From: Duodenibacillus sp.
GTDB taxonomy: Bacteria; Pseudomonadota; Gammaproteobacteria; Burkholderiales; Burkholderiaceae_F
Direction of reading: 5' to 3'
Assembly: GCA_017628205.1 (NCBI GenBank)
Contig: JAGBZO010000024.1
Span: 1 to 52,785 of the forward strand
Length of the DNA stretch: 52,785 nucleotides
The notes beneath the pieces are model-generated. The model saw only the letters and a list, made by a program, of their open reading frames with translations, was not told the DNA's origin and did no database searches. Position 1 is the first letter of the stretch; each line of letters starts with the position of its first letter. This document shows, piece after piece, positions 38,705 to 48,014 of the stretch. The translations under genes and the position numbers were made by a program.

Positions 38705-39673
38705 TTATTGAATCTGCTTGGGCGCATCGGTCTTTTGCCCGTCCGCACCTTTCATTATCGTCATGGCCGACGTAATCAACGAGGTCATGTCTCCCAAATT
38801 GGCGGGCACGACAAGCGTGTTGCCTTCTTTGGCCAGTTTGGCAAAAGCCTCCACGTACTTTTCGGCCACTTGCAAATTGACGGCCGTCATCCCGCCGGGA
38901 GCGTTGGTGGCGTCCGCCACGCGACGCAAGGCTTCGGCCGTTGCCGTCGCAATGGCCAAGGTGGCAGCCGCCTGACCTTCGGCCTTGTTGATTTCAGCCT
39001 GTTTTTCACCTTCGGACTGAGCGATGGCGGCTTCGCGCGCACCGGTAGCCAAATTGATTTGTTCGAGCTTGCGACCTTCGGACGCGGCAACGACGGCGCG
39101 CTTTTCACGTTCGGCCGTAATCTGCTGCTGCATGGCTTGCAAAATCACGGCCGGGGGCGTCAAATCCTTGATTTCGTAACGCAAGACTTTCACGCCCCAG
39201 TTGAGAGCCGCTTCGTCGATGGCCGAAACGACGGACCGATTGATGAGGTCGCGTTCTTCAAACGTCTTGTCCAACTCCATGCGACCGACCACGCTGCGCA
39301 ACGTTGTCTGAGCCAACTGCGTGATGGCAATCACGTAATTGCTCGTTCCGTAGCTGGCTCGCTGAGGATCGGTCACTTGGAAAAAGAGAACGCCGTCAAC
39401 CGTCAGTTGGGTATTGTCTTTCGTGATGCACACTTGGCTGGGCGTGTCGAGCGGCACTTCTTTGAGGCTGTGCTTGTAAGCCACGCGATCGATAAAGGGA
39501 ATGATGACGTTCAAGCCGGGACTCAAAACGCTGTGAAACTTACCCAGACGCTCGACCACCCACGCGGTTTGTTGCGGGACGACTTTGACGCATTGCGTCA
39601 CGAAAATGACGGCAACCACCAAAAACACCACGGCGAAAATTACGAAATTCGACAAATTGGCGACATCCAGCAT
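38705..39673 (-). CDS. SPFH/stomatin protein (QmcA-like)
   Basis: A 322-residue protein with one N-terminal membrane segment (about 8-28), an SPFH domain (about 30-200, beginning VVPQQTAWVVERLGKF) and a long Ala/Glu-rich coiled coil (about 200-260) followed by a helical tail. These proteins oligomerise in membranes and are usually paired with NfeD. The ATG at 39673 has GAGG five bases upstream; a longer frame is discarded. It is distinct from HflK and HflC at 8.7-11.1 kb. Confidence 0.93.
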   Translation of the reverse strand: MLDVANLSNFVIFAVVFLVVAVIFVTQCVKVVPQQTAWVVERLGKFHSVLSPGLNVIIPFIDRVAYKHSLKEVPLDTPSQVCITKDNTQLTVDGVLFFQVTDPQRASYGTSNYVIAITQLAQTTLRSVVGRMELDKTFEERDLINRSVVSAIDEAALNWGVKVLRYEIKDLTPPAVILQAMQQQITAEREKRAVVAASEGRKLEQINLATGAREAAIAQSEGEKQAEINKAEGQAAATLAIATATAEALRRVADATNAPGGMTAVNLQVAEKYVEAFAKLAKEGNTLVVPANLGDMTSLITSAMTIMKGADGQKTDAPKQIQ

Positions 39674-39753
39674 GACAACCTCAACAAAAGCGTACGGTGG
39701 ACAAGATCCAGTAACGAAGTGCTTCAAGCGCTTCATTCTAACAAGCGGCGGAT

Positions 39754-40185
39754 TTATCCCGCCTTAACGGGACGAACGATCAGACACGCTCCATCGACGC
39801 GGACGACTTGATGTGGTCCCGAAACGACATCGGCCCCGTTTTCCGGTCGACAGATCCAAGGAGCCCCCCGATAGCGAACGCTCGCCGTGCCGTCGGCATT
39901 CCACTGTTGGACCGTCACGATCTGACCGACATCCAAATGTTGCAACGCTTCGCTTTGGGCCGTGCTCTTGGCGTTTCGCACGCGATGAAATACAAAACCA
40001 GCAATCGCCGCGACGACGCCACCCGCCGTGCATTGCCAACCGAAACCGAGATCGGCCACGGCGGCAACGGCCCCCGCAAGACAACCGAGCCCCAACATCA
40101 GAAGGTAGAACGTCCCCGTCAGCAACTCGGCGGCACACAAGGCCAAACCGATCACCAACCAAACCAACGTCACGGAAATCGTCAT
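39754..40185 (-). CDS. NfeD-family membrane protein
   Basis: A 143-residue short NfeD: two to three hydrophobic helices (about 4-75) and a C-terminal OB-fold domain (about 88-143, VGQIVTVQQWNADGTASVRYRG). It lacks the ClpP-like protease domain of long NfeD. NfeD and SPFH proteins interact. The start at MTISVTLVW is supported by AAAGGA upstream. It ends 80 bases before the SPFH gene start. Confidence 0.9.
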   Translation of the reverse strand: MTISVTLVWLVIGLALCAAELLTGTFYLLMLGLGCLAGAVAAVADLGFGWQCTAGGVVAAIAGFVFHRVRNAKSTAQSEALQHLDVGQIVTVQQWNADGTASVRYRGAPWICRPENGADVVSGPHQVVRVDGACLIVRPVKAG

Positions 40186-40270
40186 GATTCGTCCTTTCTC
40201 GTCTGTCTTTTCTGAAGGATGCGATTGAGATTGTAGCGCCCGCCCGAACGAACGACGTCGACGACGGGAC

Positions 40271-40303
40271 AAAACGGGCCTTTGTCACGAAACAAAGGCC
40301 CGT
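40271..40303 (-). terminator. Intrinsic terminator of the YbaL-like gene
   Basis: ACGGGCCTTTGT (40273-40284) pairs with ACAAAGGCCCGT (40292-40303); TTTTG tail on the minus strand. Confidence 0.8.
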
Positions 40304-40310
40304 CGGTCAT

Positions 40311-42023
40311 TTAATGCGCGGCATCTGCCGGTTGGTAATGCGCTTGAATCGATTTGAACATCGACTCGCTGATCATGTCGCGGTCATACAAAAATTCGAT
40401 GTCCTGGGTTTCGCCCCAGTGCTGCATTTCGATACGAGAACGCATGCGAACCAAAATCCGAATGTTCGGGTTCAATTGGCGCGCGACTTCCACCACCTTT
40501 TTCGCCTTGATCTGATCCAAACCGATGATCAACAACATCTTGGCCGTCACGATATGCGACTGCACGAGCACCATGGGATCGGAGGCGTCGCCCGTAATCA
40601 CGGCCAACTTGCGCTCGCGCATTTGAGCGGCTTGAGTTTGGTCTTCAACAACGCTGACAAACGGCATTTGCGACTCGACGAACTTGTCGCGGATCTTGCC
40701 GCAGACGGTTCCCGTACCCACGATGATCGCCTGCCCCATCAGAACGCGACGTTCGGTTTCTTTGGGCAAAACGGAGAACGGATCCGTACGCATCGCCGCC
40801 GTTCGTGCCCAACGGAACCAACGCAACAGGTATCGACGCAACGGCGGAATCAAGGCGAACATCACCGGATTGAGCGCGATCGACAAAATCGCCGCTGCCA
40901 CGATCATGCTCATGATCTGTTCGTCCATCAACTTGAGCGCGATGCCTTGCGCCGCCAAAATAAACGAGAATTCGCCGATCTGAGCCAATGAAGCACCGAC
41001 AATCAAGCTCGTGTGCAAGGGATACTTCAGGCAATGCACAAGCGCAAAGGCCGTTACGGACTTGCCCAACATGATGATGGCGAGAACGCACAGAACGGAA
41101 ATCGGTTGCTCAAACAGAACGTGCCAGTCGAGCATCATCCCGACACCGACAAAGAACAACACGGCGAAGGCGTCTTGCAAAGGCAACGATTCCGTCGCGG
41201 CTCGGTGGGCGTATTTGCTTTCGCGCATCACCATGCCGGCAAAAAAGGCCCCGAGTGCAAAACTCACTTCAAATACGGCGGCCGCACCAAAAGCGATCCC
41301 GATCGAGCAAGCAAGCAAAAAGAGCGTGAACAATTCGCGCGAACCGGTATTGGCCACCATCATCAAGGCCTTCGGAATCAGCTTGCGACCCAAGACCATC
41401 ATCAAAACGACAAAGGCGACCACACGCAAAATCGTGAACAAAATGATCTTGCCCATCTCATAAGCGGACAGGGCTTGGCCATTGGTATCGGCGCTCATCA
41501 GCAACGCAAAGGGCGGTAACAACACCAAAATCAAGACGGTTGCGATGTCTTCGACCACCAACCAACCGACGGCGATTTGGCCGTCGATCGTACTCAATTG
41601 GCCGCGCAATTCCAGTGCCTTGAGCAAAACGACCGTGGACGCGCAAGACAAGCAAAGTCCGAACACAATCGACTCGGCCCAGGGCCAATCCCATACGCCG
41701 TGGGCAAACAGCGTCCCCAACAGCGTCGCGATCGACATCTGCAAAACAGCGCCGCTGATGGCGATGTTTTTGACGCGCATGAGATCTTGCAAAGAGAAAT
41801 GCAACCCCACGCCGAACATCAACAGCATCACGCCGAGTTCGGACAGCTGATGAGCCAAACCGACGTCGGCCACCGGCCCCGTCGTGTACGGCCCCACCAT
41901 AATCCCCGCGAGCAAATAGCCGACCAACGCCGGCGTTTTCAAACGCTCGGCGATGTAGCCGAAAATCAATGCCAAACCGAAAGCCAAGGCCAACGTGGAA
42001 ATCAAGGGAAGCGAGTGCGACAT
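40311..42023 (-). CDS. YbaL/KefB-type monovalent cation:proton antiporter (CPA2)
   Basis: A 570-residue protein with a 12-13-helix exchanger domain (about 1-395) followed by a TrkA-N (RCK) nucleotide-binding domain (about 415-550), whose start MGQAIIVGTGTVCGKIRDKF is a slightly altered GxGxxG Rossmann motif. Likely exports K+ or Na+ in exchange for protons; ion choice cannot be told. Motifs LGVMLLMFGVGLHF and the cation-site GWLVVEDIATVL segment fit YbaL-like proteins. The start ATG has a weak ribosome binding site. Confidence 0.9.
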   Translation of the reverse strand: MSHSLPLISTLALAFGLALIFGYIAERLKTPALVGYLLAGIMVGPYTTGPVADVGLAHQLSELGVMLLMFGVGLHFSLQDLMRVKNIAISGAVLQMSIATLLGTLFAHGVWDWPWAESIVFGLCLSCASTVVLLKALELRGQLSTIDGQIAVGWLVVEDIATVLILVLLPPFALLMSADTNGQALSAYEMGKIILFTILRVVAFVVLMMVLGRKLIPKALMMVANTGSRELFTLFLLACSIGIAFGAAAVFEVSFALGAFFAGMVMRESKYAHRAATESLPLQDAFAVLFFVGVGMMLDWHVLFEQPISVLCVLAIIMLGKSVTAFALVHCLKYPLHTSLIVGASLAQIGEFSFILAAQGIALKLMDEQIMSMIVAAAILSIALNPVMFALIPPLRRYLLRWFRWARTAAMRTDPFSVLPKETERRVLMGQAIIVGTGTVCGKIRDKFVESQMPFVSVVEDQTQAAQMRERKLAVITGDASDPMVLVQSHIVTAKMLLIIGLDQIKAKKVVEVARQLNPNIRILVRMRSRIEMQHWGETQDIEFLYDRDMISESMFKSIQAHYQPADAAH

Positions 42024-42121
42024 ACTTACTGCAAAAAATCAAAATCGCCTGAAAAGATGCTTAGCAGTGTAAGGCTTTTGTCCCGCCTTAAGTAGTTTCC
42101 CATAGCGTATTTTGCATTTGG

Positions 42122-42162
42122 TAAAAAAATTCCGCTCTCGAACACTGTTCGGAGCGGAATTT
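42122..42162 (-). terminator. Intrinsic terminator of rpoD
   Basis: AAATTCCGCTC (42127-42137) pairs with GAGCGGAATTT, continued by CGAAC/GTTCG with a one-base bulge, and a tail of seven Ts on the minus strand. Confidence 0.9.
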
Positions 42163-42183
42163 CATCGAAACCAGATCGATCTA

Positions 42184-44394
42184 TCAGATCAACTGATTGG
42201 CGACCGAGAGGTAATCGCGCAAACGTTCTTGGAATTCGGGGCTGCGCAACTTGCGGATGGCGGCACTTTCGATCTGACGCACGCGTTCGCGCGTCAAGCC
42301 CATCGCCTGACCGACTTCTTCCAAGGTGTGGTCATGGTTGGTGCCGATGCCATAACGAAGACGCAACACTTGCGCTTCGCGGGGCATCAATTCGCCCAAG
42401 CTCTTCTTGATTTCCTCTTCCATGGCGGTACGCAAGAAACGCTTTTGCGGATCGTCGGAATCATCGCCCTTGACGAAATCCAAACGGCTTGCGTCCTCAT
42501 CGTCGCCAATCGGAGCGTCGATGGATTCGACACCGCGCATAGCCTGCGTCAGAAGCTGAACCTTGGACAAGGGCACGCCGGACAATTCGGACAATTCGGC
42601 GTCGGTCGGGTTGCGGCCCGTTTCCTGCAATACCTTTTGGCGTACGCGACGAATCTTGTTGTAAGACTCGGTCATATGCACGGGGATGCGAATGGTATTG
42701 CCATAGTCGGCTACGGCTCGCGTGACGGACTGGCGCACCCACCACGTAGCGTACGTGGAGAACTTGTAACCGCGACGGTATTCGAACTTGTCCACGGCCT
42801 TCATCAAGCCCAGATTGCCTTCCTGAATCAGGTCGGTCATGGCCAAACCGCGATTAACGTAGCCCTTGGCAATCGAGATGACCAAACGCAGGTTGGCTTC
42901 GATCATCTTGGCCTTGGCACTGGCCAAGTTGGTCTGGGCCAACTTGATCTGGCGAGCCAAATCGCGCTGATCGCCGATGGACAGCAAGGCGCGCTTTTCA
43001 GCTTCGCACAAATCGGACTGCAACTGATTGAGCAAAGCGCGATTGTCGGCAATGCGGGCGCTCCAAGGCTTTTCCAACGCGATCAATTCGTCGAACCAAC
43101 CCAAATCCAACGCACGCGTCTTCATCTCGTCGAGGAATTGGTCGGCGGGCATCTTGCAGCGATCGACCATGACGGCACGCATACGACGCATCGTATCGTT
43201 GACATGATCCATGTGGCTGTTGATGTGATCGGCCAGCGTCATAACGGCCTTGACGGCGAAACGTACGGGAGCGAGCTGCTGGGCAATGGCTTCACGCGCG
43301 GCCGCGTATTGGGCTTCCTGACCGGGAACGCCGAACGAGGCGCGAATGTGTTCGAGATACATGCTGCAGTCTTCGAACATCGTCAGGGCGCGCTGCTTCA
43401 TTTCATCCAACTGCTCGGTCGTCATGGCGGCGGCGCCGATGTCGGTCGTGACGTCCTCGCCTTCGCCCATGTCGTCTTCATCAATGTCGGCCAAAGCTTG
43501 ACCGTCGGTAAAGCCGTCGATCACCTGGTCGATGGCGGCTTCGTCGTTCTTCAGAACTTCGGCCATCTTGATGAGTTCTTCGACGGCCATGGGATGCTGA
43601 ATGACGGCCGAGAGCAACTTGCCCGTGTACTGTTCGATCGACTTGGCGACTTCGATTTCGCCGGCACGCGTCAACAACTTGTGCGAACCGACGCCTCGCA
43701 GATAGGCGCGTAACGGATCCTTGGAAAGCCCGGCGCTTTCTTCAGGCGTCAACATGGCGGCGGCATCTTCTTCGCTGATGTCGTCGTCATCGCTCACGGC
43801 ATCATTCATGATGATGTCTTCTTCGTTGGGCGTCGTTTCAAACACTTGAATGCCCAAACGGCCCAACTGTTCGGTGATTTCACCCAACGCTTCTTCGGTG
43901 CGAACGGCGTTTTCAGGCAAACGATCGTTGATTTCCGAGACCGTCACCCAGCCGCGCTGGCGCCCCATACGAACCAACGAACTGTACCCGTTGCCGGTAT
44001 TGCTGTTTTCTTCATCCTCTTCGACGGGAATCGAAACGCTCATGCCGCTTTCGGCCGCTTCCACTTCGTTGGCCAACTTGTCGAGATCTTCCAAACCGGA
44101 CAAGTCTTCGCCGTCGGACAGATCTTCATCGGCATCGAGCAGACCCAATTCTTCGTTTTCGGCTTCTTCAGTCTCAACCACCTTCTTCTTGCGACCGCTC
44201 TTTTTAGCGGGCGTACCGTCGGCCTTGAGTCGAGGCGCCTTGGGTGTCGTCGTCTTTTTGGCCGTCGTTTTACGCGTGCGCGTCTTCTTGGGCTTGGGCT
44301 CTTCTTCACCGCCTTCCGATTCGTCCCCCGTCATGTCGGGGTCATTGGCCTTCAACCACTCCTCGGCTGCATCTACAATCTTCTTTTTTGCCAT
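42184..44394 (-). CDS. rpoD: RNA polymerase housekeeping sigma factor RpoD (sigma-70)
   Basis: 736 residues. A lysine-rich N-terminal stretch (about 30-75) is followed by region 1.1 (about 175-250), the large non-conserved region (about 330-530), regions 2 to 4: core-binding and -10 recognition around YKFSTYATWWVRQSVTRAVA, region 3, and the -35 helix-turn-helix in LEEVGQAMGLTRERVRQIE near the C terminus. The start at MAKKKIVDAAEEWLK follows GCAGGA. It is downstream of dnaG on the same strand, as in the macromolecular synthesis operon. Confidence 0.97.
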   Translation of the reverse strand: MAKKKIVDAAEEWLKANDPDMTGDESEGGEEEPKPKKTRTRKTTAKKTTTPKAPRLKADGTPAKKSGRKKKVVETEEAENEELGLLDADEDLSDGEDLSGLEDLDKLANEVEAAESGMSVSIPVEEDEENSNTGNGYSSLVRMGRQRGWVTVSEINDRLPENAVRTEEALGEITEQLGRLGIQVFETTPNEEDIIMNDAVSDDDDISEEDAAAMLTPEESAGLSKDPLRAYLRGVGSHKLLTRAGEIEVAKSIEQYTGKLLSAVIQHPMAVEELIKMAEVLKNDEAAIDQVIDGFTDGQALADIDEDDMGEGEDVTTDIGAAAMTTEQLDEMKQRALTMFEDCSMYLEHIRASFGVPGQEAQYAAAREAIAQQLAPVRFAVKAVMTLADHINSHMDHVNDTMRRMRAVMVDRCKMPADQFLDEMKTRALDLGWFDELIALEKPWSARIADNRALLNQLQSDLCEAEKRALLSIGDQRDLARQIKLAQTNLASAKAKMIEANLRLVISIAKGYVNRGLAMTDLIQEGNLGLMKAVDKFEYRRGYKFSTYATWWVRQSVTRAVADYGNTIRIPVHMTESYNKIRRVRQKVLQETGRNPTDAELSELSGVPLSKVQLLTQAMRGVESIDAPIGDDEDASRLDFVKGDDSDDPQKRFLRTAMEEEIKKSLGELMPREAQVLRLRYGIGTNHDHTLEEVGQAMGLTRERVRQIESAAIRKLRSPEFQERLRDYLSVANQLI

Positions 44395-44902
44395 TCCTGC
44401 TCTTTCTCTAATACTGAAAAGCGAAACTTGCCTACAACGACTACTGGGCGAAACGCAAAACAACTCGACCTCCCTATTCAGACGGGAGTGCGTTCGCAAA
44501 CGGCAGGGAAATCGTTGCAATCAGCCCTTTTCCTAATTCTTCGGTAACACGTATGGCCGACAGACGACAAACGTCTACCGGCTCTTCATTCAAGTCGGAA
44601 GTTTGATGACGTCAAAACAATCGGAAGCGCGTCCGATGCACAATGACGTACTCGCGCATATAAAAGGGCTAAGAGCTAAACTTGGAGCGTGACGCAAAAA
44701 AGTCAAACGCGACCGAATAAAATGCATGCGCACAGGGTGCCCCGCCTCCGACCGTTCTTTAGTCTCCTGGGCGCGTCTTCCCCGACAATGAAGACTCGGA
44801 CACCGACTTACTATAGTAACACAATTGAAAATAAAGTGTTTACTATAAAACCCTACATCACTACGACATCGTGCGATTGGCAAGGACTCTGTCTCATTTT
44901 GC
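44395..44902 (-). promoter_or_regulatory. rpoD upstream region (508 bases, no gene)
   Basis: A gap between dnaG and rpoD that is richer in A and T than its surroundings near 44800-44870. It has two TATAGT boxes on the minus strand (about 44812-44850) without good -35 boxes, and a candidate promoter at 44588-44615 listed separately. No RNA gene or reading frame of merit was found. Confidence 0.5.
44588..44615 (-). promoter_or_regulatory. Candidate rpoD promoter
   Basis: On the minus strand TTGACG (44615-44610, 5 of 6), 16-base spacer, TTGAAT (44593-44588, 4 of 6). The -35 box overlaps the palindrome TGACGTCA (44607-44614). It lies about 190 bases upstream of rpoD. Confidence 0.35.
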
Positions 44903-46777
44903 TCATGACATGTCGCCGACCAAGCGAACCTGTTGCGCTTTGATGTCTTCCAGATGCTCGAGAATTTGTTTTTGTCGGGCAAACAGCTTTTTAATCAGTT
45001 CCATGTCGAGCGGCGCCGCTTGCATCGCCTCGTTTTTTCGTTGTTCGACGGTCTCGAGTTCCAAACGCAACAAGGCCATCTGAATTTCCATCCGAGCGAT
45101 TGCCTCGGGAGTCTGCAAAACCATCTCTTTGGCGACCAATGCCTGATATCGGGCGCTGTTCGGACTCGAGCGCAACGCGTCCAACAAAACCGAGGTCACT
45201 TCGATGGGCGGCTCGTATTCCGTCACGGCGCGCCAGACTTCCACAATCTGCTCGGCAACGACGTCTCCCAACTCGGCCCGATCGTGAATTTCTTCGGCGA
45301 TGGCGCCGCTAAATTCAACGGCCAATTTGGGATGCACCAGCAGGTACTGCAACAAACGTTCGTTTTTGTCGCCGACGCTCGGCAAGGGTTCAAGTCGAGA
45401 CGCTGCGCCCGCTTTGTTGCGGTAGCCCGTATTCTTCCATCGCGGTTTTTGGCCGTCGCCCCTGACCGACGCGCCGACAGAAACGGGCGATACAACGCCC
45501 AAAGCTCGAGCCGTATCGTCAGGCGACATGCGTGCCGGGGCGGCCAATTCCGCAATCAACTGCGTTCTCAAAATGGGAGCCGAACGCATCATGGCGACAA
45601 GCGGCTTGGCCTCGGCCAACATTTGACTGCGGCCTTCGGCGCTGGCGAGATTCTTGCCTTCTCCCACCGTGCGCACGAAAAATTCGGTCAAGGTCAAACT
45701 CTTTGCGAGTTGCTCCTCGAACGCGTGCGCCCCCTGCTCCTTGATCAGGGAATCCGGATCGTGCTGTTCGGGCAAACGGACGAAACGAATCGTTTGAGAG
45801 TCGCCCACCACGGGCAAAGCGGCCTCCAACGCGCGACGCAAGGCCTTTTGACCGGCCGCATCACCGTCAAAACTGAAGTAGACGGTGTCGACCAGCTTCA
45901 ACAATTTTTTAACATGATCGCTTGTAATGGACGTCCCGAGAGCCGCCACCGATTCCGTGAAACCGGCCTGCGACAACTGAATCACGTCCATATAGCCTTC
46001 GCAAACGATGGCGCGATCTTTCTGACGAATCACGTCCTGCGCCTCGTACAGGCCGTAAATTTCCAGCCCCTTATGATAGATGGCCGTCTCCGGACTATTG
46101 AGGTATTTGGGCTGTTCGTCCCCGTTCATAGTACGCGCACCGAACCCGATCACTTGACCGCGAGGATTGCGAATGGGGAACATCAAACGCCCGCGGAAAC
46201 GGTCGTAACGTCGACCGTTGTCATTGACAATGACCAAACCGCACCCGTTCTGCTCTTCCATTTCGGGATCGTCATAGTGCTCGGCAAACACGTCTTTGAG
46301 CGCCTGCCATGCGTCGGGCGAGTAGCCCAGCGCAAAACGCGCGGCCGTTTCACCGGTAATGCCGCGAGACTTCAGATAATCGATGATATGTTGATTGTGG
46401 CGCAACGAGTCGCAGTAAAACTGCGTCGCTTGCTGCATGCGATCGGTCAACGTCTTGGCTCTGGCATTGCGCTGACGCTCGCCGGGCTCCTCCGGCACTT
46501 GCATGCCGACGGACTCGGCCAGTTTGCGAATGGCTTCCGGATACGAAAGCCCTTCGTACTGCATGACAAAACCGATCGCACTGCCCGAAGCTCCGCAACC
46601 GAAACACTTGTAAAACTGTTTTTGGGCGCTGACGGAGAACGACGGCGTCTTTTCCTTATGGAAAGGACAACAACCCATCAGATTTTTCCCGGTCTTTTTC
46701 AACGGAACCGTTTTACCGATCAGCTCGACGATATCGACCCGATTGAGCAGCTCCTGAATAAAACTTTGTGGAATCAT
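44903..46777 (-). CDS. dnaG: DNA primase
   Basis: 624 residues. CHC2 zinc finger C37-x2-H40-x17-C58-x2-C61, RNA polymerase domain with Toprim motif (VCEGYMDVIQLSQ at about 258-270 and DGDAAG), and a C-terminal helicase-binding domain (about 490-624). It makes the RNA primers for replication. It is divergent from the GT9 gene and followed by rpoD. Confidence 0.97.
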   Translation of the reverse strand: MIPQSFIQELLNRVDIVELIGKTVPLKKTGKNLMGCCPFHKEKTPSFSVSAQKQFYKCFGCGASGSAIGFVMQYEGLSYPEAIRKLAESVGMQVPEEPGERQRNARAKTLTDRMQQATQFYCDSLRHNQHIIDYLKSRGITGETAARFALGYSPDAWQALKDVFAEHYDDPEMEEQNGCGLVIVNDNGRRYDRFRGRLMFPIRNPRGQVIGFGARTMNGDEQPKYLNSPETAIYHKGLEIYGLYEAQDVIRQKDRAIVCEGYMDVIQLSQAGFTESVAALGTSITSDHVKKLLKLVDTVYFSFDGDAAGQKALRRALEAALPVVGDSQTIRFVRLPEQHDPDSLIKEQGAHAFEEQLAKSLTLTEFFVRTVGEGKNLASAEGRSQMLAEAKPLVAMMRSAPILRTQLIAELAAPARMSPDDTARALGVVSPVSVGASVRGDGQKPRWKNTGYRNKAGAASRLEPLPSVGDKNERLLQYLLVHPKLAVEFSGAIAEEIHDRAELGDVVAEQIVEVWRAVTEYEPPIEVTSVLLDALRSSPNSARYQALVAKEMVLQTPEAIARMEIQMALLRLELETVEQRKNEAMQAAPLDMELIKKLFARQKQILEHLEDIKAQQVRLVGDMS

Positions 46778-46898
46778 GATGCATTGACCGAGAAAAAACG
46801 ATGTCGTCTATTGTATCGCAATGCTTTTGGCACGGGATGATATTGTGCAAACCCTGGCAACGGACATATAACCTTCGGCCATAACGAGTTTCGTCCTT

Positions 46899-46904
46899 TA
46901 TAAT
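46899..46904 (+). promoter_or_regulatory. Candidate -10 box of the GT9 gene
   Basis: A perfect TATAAT, 35 bases before the start codon. No good -35 box at 16-18 bases, so it could depend on an activator. Confidence 0.4.
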
Positions 46905-46938
46905 CGTTTTATCTTCTTGACTACACTACGAACGCCTC

Positions 46939-47874
46939 ATGACTTACGTTCTTTGTCGACTTCCCAATCACGTCAGTGATTGTTGCATGTGCCTGCCCGC
47001 CTTACGACTGTTGGAGGCGAGCGGATACACGCCCTGCCTTGTCGGCAAGCGTTGGGCCGGCGACCTCATGTCCGGCATGGGGTGGCGTTTCGATCCGATC
47101 GAAGGGCATGTCAGCGAAGACTACGTCCGTATTCGTCACCTCGTAAAAAACACCAAGGCGACCAAAGGATTGGTCTTCCCCAATTCCTTCGGATCCGCCC
47201 TTCTTTTTAAGATCGGCCGACTCCAGACCACGGGGCTGAGTACGGACGCTCGAGGATTCTTGCTTGAACACAAAATTCCCGAGCCCGGCAAGATGCACGA
47301 GGCCGAGCGCTTCTTTTATGTCGCTCATGAAGCCATCAAGGCCTGGGGTGGCAAACCCGCTTGGGATAACGTGCCGCAGTCATTGGGGTTGCGCATTTTG
47401 AAGCGCCATGAGGCCGCTGCCAAAAATCTGATCCAACAACACGGAATCCCCGACAAATTCGTCTTGTTGGCTCCGATTGCCCGCGGCACGTCCTCGGACG
47501 GGAAAACCAAACACTGGCCTCACTTCAACGCATTGTGCCAACCGTTGCGCGATCTCGGTTACGAGCCGGTCATCTTCCCCGCCGTTCGCGAAGAGGACGC
47601 CGTCCGACAAGCATGTCCCGACGCCACGATTTTGCCGCCGACCACATTGGGCAATTACGCCGCCATTGCAAAAAAAGCCCGTTTGGTCATCGCCAACGAC
47701 TCCGGCATCAGCCATCTGGCCGCCGCATTGGGATTACCGCAAATCACGTTGTTCGGCGTGACGCCCACGGGCAAGGCCTATCCTTGGAATCCGTACGCCA
47801 CCGTTTTAGGCGAAGAAGGACAATGGCCTGATGTCGAAACAGTCGTCTCGAAAATGACAGAGCTACTTAAATAA
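46939..47874 (+). CDS. Glycosyltransferase family 9 (heptosyltransferase-like)
   Basis: A 311-residue GT-B glycosyltransferase related to LPS heptosyltransferases. The donor-binding half shows LLAPIARGTSSDGKTKHWP (about 176-194) and the family signature LVIANDSGISHLAAALGLP (about 248-266), then TLFGVTPTGKAYPW. Such enzymes add heptose to the lipopolysaccharide core in the cytoplasm; the exact acceptor is not evident. Single gene on the plus strand, with its own terminator, divergent from dnaG. No strong ribosome binding site ahead of ATG. Confidence 0.88.
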   Translation: MTYVLCRLPNHVSDCCMCLPALRLLEASGYTPCLVGKRWAGDLMSGMGWRFDPIEGHVSEDYVRIRHLVKNTKATKGLVFPNSFGSALLFKIGRLQTTGLSTDARGFLLEHKIPEPGKMHEAERFFYVAHEAIKAWGGKPAWDNVPQSLGLRILKRHEAAAKNLIQQHGIPDKFVLLAPIARGTSSDGKTKHWPHFNALCQPLRDLGYEPVIFPAVREEDAVRQACPDATILPPTTLGNYAAIAKKARLVIANDSGISHLAAALGLPQITLFGVTPTGKAYPWNPYATVLGEEGQWPDVETVVSKMTELLK

Positions 47875-47890
47875 GAGCTTGCGGTACCGA

Positions 47891-47925
47891 TCCCTCGTTT
47901 GAATGCAAACGAGGGAATTTTTTTG
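47891..47925 (+). terminator. Intrinsic terminator of the GT9 gene
   Basis: TCCCTCGTTTG (47891-47901) pairs perfectly with CAAACGAGGGA (47906-47916), loop AATG, followed by a T tract. Confidence 0.9.
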
Positions 47926-47941
47926 CTTTAGCAACCATTGC

Positions 47942-47980
47942 ACAAAAAGAAAACCCTCCGGGAAAAATCTCGGAGGGTTT
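47942..47980 (-). terminator. Intrinsic terminator of the FadL-like gene
   Basis: AAACCCTCCG (47951-47960) pairs with CGGAGGGTTT (47971-47980), tail TTCTTTTTG on the minus strand, 35 bases past the stop. Confidence 0.85.
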
Positions 47981-48014
47981 GCGCTTGCGTCTCTAGGACA
48001 CAGCGATCACTTCC

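Noticed and set aside
44604-44618. TTTGATGACGTCAAA as a dedicated regulator site
   Set aside because: Only one copy, and it overlaps a plausible -35 box; chance cannot be excluded.
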